Assembly: GCA_041547565.1 (NCBI GenBank)
Contig: JBFEUI010000116.1
Coordinates: 1 to 7,650, forward strand
Reading direction: 5' to 3'
Length of the DNA stretch: 7,650 bases
DNA from: JBFEUI01 sp041547565
GTDB lineage: Bacteria > Pseudomonadota > Gammaproteobacteria > Thiohalomonadales > Thiohalomonadaceae
The notes under the pieces were generated by a model that searched no databases, was not told the origin of the DNA, and saw only the letters and a list, made by a program, of their open reading frames with translations. Made by a program: the position numbers and the translations under genes. How positions within the stretch are numbered: position 1 is the stretch's first letter; every line of letters starts with the position of its first letter. Below, piece by piece: positions 5,547-7,650 of the stretch.

Positions 5547-6589
5547 TAGGCGAGGTTCTCGGCAACACCCTTGAGCTGTATCTGGATGCCGCGCCCTGGC
5601 TGCTGTTCGGCCTAATCGCCGCCGGCCTGATCAAGGCCTGGATACCCGACGAACTGATCAACCGCTGGCTCGGCGGCCGGGGGCTGTGGCCCATCACCAA
5701 GGCCGCCCTCATCGGCACTCCCCTGCCGCTATGCTCCTGCGGCGTGCTGCCCGCCGCCCTGGGGCTGCACCGCGGCGGCGCCTCACGCGGCTCCACCGTC
5801 TCGTTCCTCATCGCCACGCCCGAGACCGGCGCCGACTCCATCGCCCTGAGCTATGCCCTGCTCGGCCCCTTCATGGCGCTGCTGCGTCCCATGGCGGCGA
5901 TCATCAGTGCCATCTTCTCGGGACTGCTGGCGGCCCTTGCCCCGGCAGCGCCCGCCGCGCTGGCCGACCGGGCCGCGGCAAGCTGCGACAGCAGTTGCTG
6001 TGACTCGGGCTGCCCGGCGCCCCCCTCCGGCGCCAGACCGTCCCCGTTCGCCCGATCACTGACTGGCATGCGTTATGCCCTGAGCGATATTCTCGATGAC
6101 ATTGCCGGCTGGCTCGCCTTCGGCCTCATTGCCGCCGGGCTGTTGACCACCTGGATACCGCCGCAGACCCTCGCCGACTGGGGCAGCGGCCTGCCCGCCA
6201 TGCTGCTGATGCTGCTGGTCGGCATCCCCATGTATATCTGCGCCACCGCCTCCACCCCGCTGGCCGCCGCCCTGCTGCTGACCGGCATCTCGCCCGGCAC
6301 GGTGCTGGTATTTCTGCTGGCCGGTCCCGCCACCAACATCGCCACCCTGGCGGTCATCAAACGCGAACTCGGCCCACGCGTGCTGGCGGCCTACCTGGCC
6401 GGCATTAGCTTCAGCAGCCTGGCCCTGGGGCTTGCCACCGACCTTATCGTCGAGTATTTCGCCATCGATATTCAGGCCCAGCTGTCGCAGGGCGGGGAAT
6501 TCATTCCTGTTTCCGTGGCATGGGCCAGCGCCCTGTTGCTGGCAGTGATGGCTATCAAACCGATCAGACAACGCCTGTTGGGCAGCTAG
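5543..6589 (+). CDS. SO_0444-family Cu/Zn efflux-type permease (DUF318)
   Basis: Inner-membrane permease of 348 residues in the DUF318/SO_0444 family, annotated elsewhere as Cu/Zn efflux transporters. Two repeated halves are visible: PWLLFGLIAAGLIKAWIP at 18-35 matches GWLAFGLIAAGLLTTWIP at 189-206, and GTPLPLCSCGVLP at 58-70 corresponds to GIPMYICATASTP at 227-239. C64 and C66 (CSC) in half one and C233 in half two lie in predicted membrane segments and are probable metal ligands. The loop between the halves, about residues 134-172, carries four cysteines (C148, C152, C153, C157), suggesting a metal-sensing or metal-handing site. The ATG at 5543 overlaps the MlaC-like stop codon as ATGA, and no strong ribosome binding site sits close by, so translation probably depends on the upstream gene. 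An in-frame extension to 5360 is possible but overlaps that gene and has no family-like sequence. Confidence 0.87.
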   Translation: MIGEVLGNTLELYLDAAPWLLFGLIAAGLIKAWIPDELINRWLGGRGLWPITKAALIGTPLPLCSCGVLPAALGLHRGGASRGSTVSFLIATPETGADSIALSYALLGPFMALLRPMAAIISAIFSGLLAALAPAAPAALADRAAASCDSSCCDSGCPAPPSGARPSPFARSLTGMRYALSDILDDIAGWLAFGLIAAGLLTTWIPPQTLADWGSGLPAMLLMLLVGIPMYICATASTPLAAALLLTGISPGTVLVFLLAGPATNIATLAVIKRELGPRVLAAYLAGISFSSLALGLATDLIVEYFAIDIQAQLSQGGEFIPVSVAWASALLLAVMAIKPIRQRLLGS

Positions 6590-6685
6590 CCGGATGATAG
6601 CGGCGCATCGCAGTTGATACCGAAAAGCTGTTAAGATGCATGTAATATCCGTCAAAAACAGAAAAAATACGACAAACCACAAGCC

Positions 6686-7621
6686 ATGATCTTCTTCCGA
6701 CTCATCACCAACGGCCTGGCGCCGCTGACGCTGCTGGGGGCTATCGCCGCCTACATCGAACCGGCGCTGTTCATGCCCTTCAAGCACTATTTCCTGTGGC
6801 TGTTCGCCGCCACCATGTTCGCCCTGGGCATCGTGCTGGAACCGCAAGACATGCGCGAGACGGTGCGCCGTCCTAGGGCCATCGCCCAGGGCGTGTTCAC
6901 CCAGTACACCATTATGCCCCTGCTCGGCCTGGCCGCCGCCTGGTTGAGCGGCCTGCCGCCGGAACTGGCGCTGGGCTTTATCATCGTGGCCTGCGCCCCG
7001 GGCGCCATGGCCAGCAATGTCATCGTCTACCTGGCCGGCGGCGCCGTTGCCTACTCCATCGCCCTGACCACGGTGGCCACTTTTCTCTCACCGCTGCTGA
7101 CCCCCACGCTGGTCAAGGTGCTGGGCGAGGCGTTCCTCGATATCCCGTTCTGGCCGATGATGTGGACCATACTCAAGACCGTGCTGATCCCGCTGCTGCT
7201 GGGCATGGCCTTTCGCCGTCTGCTTGGCAGCCGCCTGGCCATCGCCGAGCAGGTGGCGCCGGCGGTGGCCAGCGTGGCCATCATAATCATCTGCAGCTAT
7301 GCGGTCGCCGCCAACCAGGAGCGCCTGGCCAGCGTCGGACTCAACATCTTCGCGGTGGTGGTAATCGTCAACGCACTGGGCTACCTGCTCGGCTGGCAGG
7401 CGGCGCGGCTGTACGGGTTCGACAAGCGGCACAAATTGACCCTGTCGATAGAGATCGGCATGCAGAATGCCGGCCTGGGGGTGGCCCTGGCACTAAAGCA
7501 CTTCAGCCCGGAGACCGCGTTGCCGGGGGCCCTGTTCGCCGTATGGTGCATCCTGACCTCGGCCGGTGCCGCCGCCTATTACCGGCGGGGGGTGGCAAAG
7601 GGCGCCATTACCGCCGTTTAG
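6686..7621 (+). CDS. Bile acid:sodium symporter (BASS/SBF) family transporter
   Basis: Sodium-coupled organic anion transporter of the inner membrane, complete at 311 residues, a usual length for bacterial BASS proteins. About ten hydrophobic segments can be traced. Family motifs are present: LEPQDM at 51-56, CAPGAMASNVIVYLAGG at 103-119 and SIEIGMQNAGLGVALA at 254-269. E256 and Q260 correspond to the sodium-binding E and Q of the Neisseria ASBT homologue. The physiological substrate cannot be read from sequence; bacterial members carry organic acids, pantoate and other anions, so 'bile acid' is only the family name. The ATG at 6686 has no visible ribosome binding site. It is kept because the N-terminus then matches the family and no better start is near. 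A 96-base gap separates it from the metal permease, so a shared transcript is possible but unproven. Confidence 0.9.
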   Translation: MIFFRLITNGLAPLTLLGAIAAYIEPALFMPFKHYFLWLFAATMFALGIVLEPQDMRETVRRPRAIAQGVFTQYTIMPLLGLAAAWLSGLPPELALGFIIVACAPGAMASNVIVYLAGGAVAYSIALTTVATFLSPLLTPTLVKVLGEAFLDIPFWPMMWTILKTVLIPLLLGMAFRRLLGSRLAIAEQVAPAVASVAIIIICSYAVAANQERLASVGLNIFAVVVIVNALGYLLGWQAARLYGFDKRHKLTLSIEIGMQNAGLGVALALKHFSPETALPGALFAVWCILTSAGAAAYYRRGVAKGAITAV

Positions 7622-7650
7622 CCGCCGCAGGCACGCCCCCGGGCCGCCGC

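Noticed and set aside
6614..6648. TTGATA followed by TAATAT ahead of the BASS gene
   Set aside because: The 23-base spacing is too long for a sigma-70 promoter. No better-spaced -10 box was found.
6056..6847. 263-codon minus-strand open frame spanning the permease 3' end and the BASS 5' end
   Set aside because: It crosses two well-supported plus-strand genes, and its Q/G/H-rich composition is that of an antisense artefact.

Overview
The window reads as chromosomal DNA of a moderately high-GC proteobacterium, most likely a gammaproteobacterium. The basis is family resemblance only: a YegQ/TrhP-type tRNA hydroxylase, a Pseudomonas-type metal-site-poor HemB, a Ttg2D/MlaC-like periplasmic protein and an SO_0444-type metal permease. 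I cannot name the genus. No tRNA, rRNA, CRISPR array, insertion sequence or phage gene is visible, and codon use looks uniform.

Left half, all on the minus strand. A two-gene phosphate uptake operon (1929 down to the left edge) encodes a PhoU-like DUF47 protein and then a PiT-family phosphate permease. The two genes are 11 bases apart, and the permease ribosome binding site overlaps the upstream stop codon. In front of it lie a perfect TATAAT -10 box (1960-1965) and an 18-base sequence matching the PhoB box consensus at 16 positions (1981-1998). Upstream is hemB (porphobilinogen synthase, GTG start), then a 278-base spacer, then trhP (yegQ; prephenate-dependent tRNA U34 hydroxylase). The spacer holds a 7-bp inverted repeat, an 8-bp minisatellite of about 8.4 perfect copies whose nine G-runs fit a G-quadruplex pattern, and two related 8-mers in the opposite orientation.

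Right half, all on the plus strand and divergent from trhP. A secreted MlaC/Ttg2D-family protein overlaps by ATGA (4 bp) with an SO_0444-family Cu/Zn efflux-type permease that carries a cysteine cluster in its central loop. After a 96-base gap comes a complete bile acid:sodium symporter (BASS) family transporter.

Most genes are ordinary housekeeping or transport genes. The points that merit follow-up are the PhoB-like box on the DUF47-pit promoter, the G-rich minisatellite between trhP and hemB, and the translational coupling of an orphan MlaC-like lipid-binding protein to a metal permease. I see no clear sign of a wholly new system. The MlaC-permease pair is the nearest thing to an undescribed functional unit.
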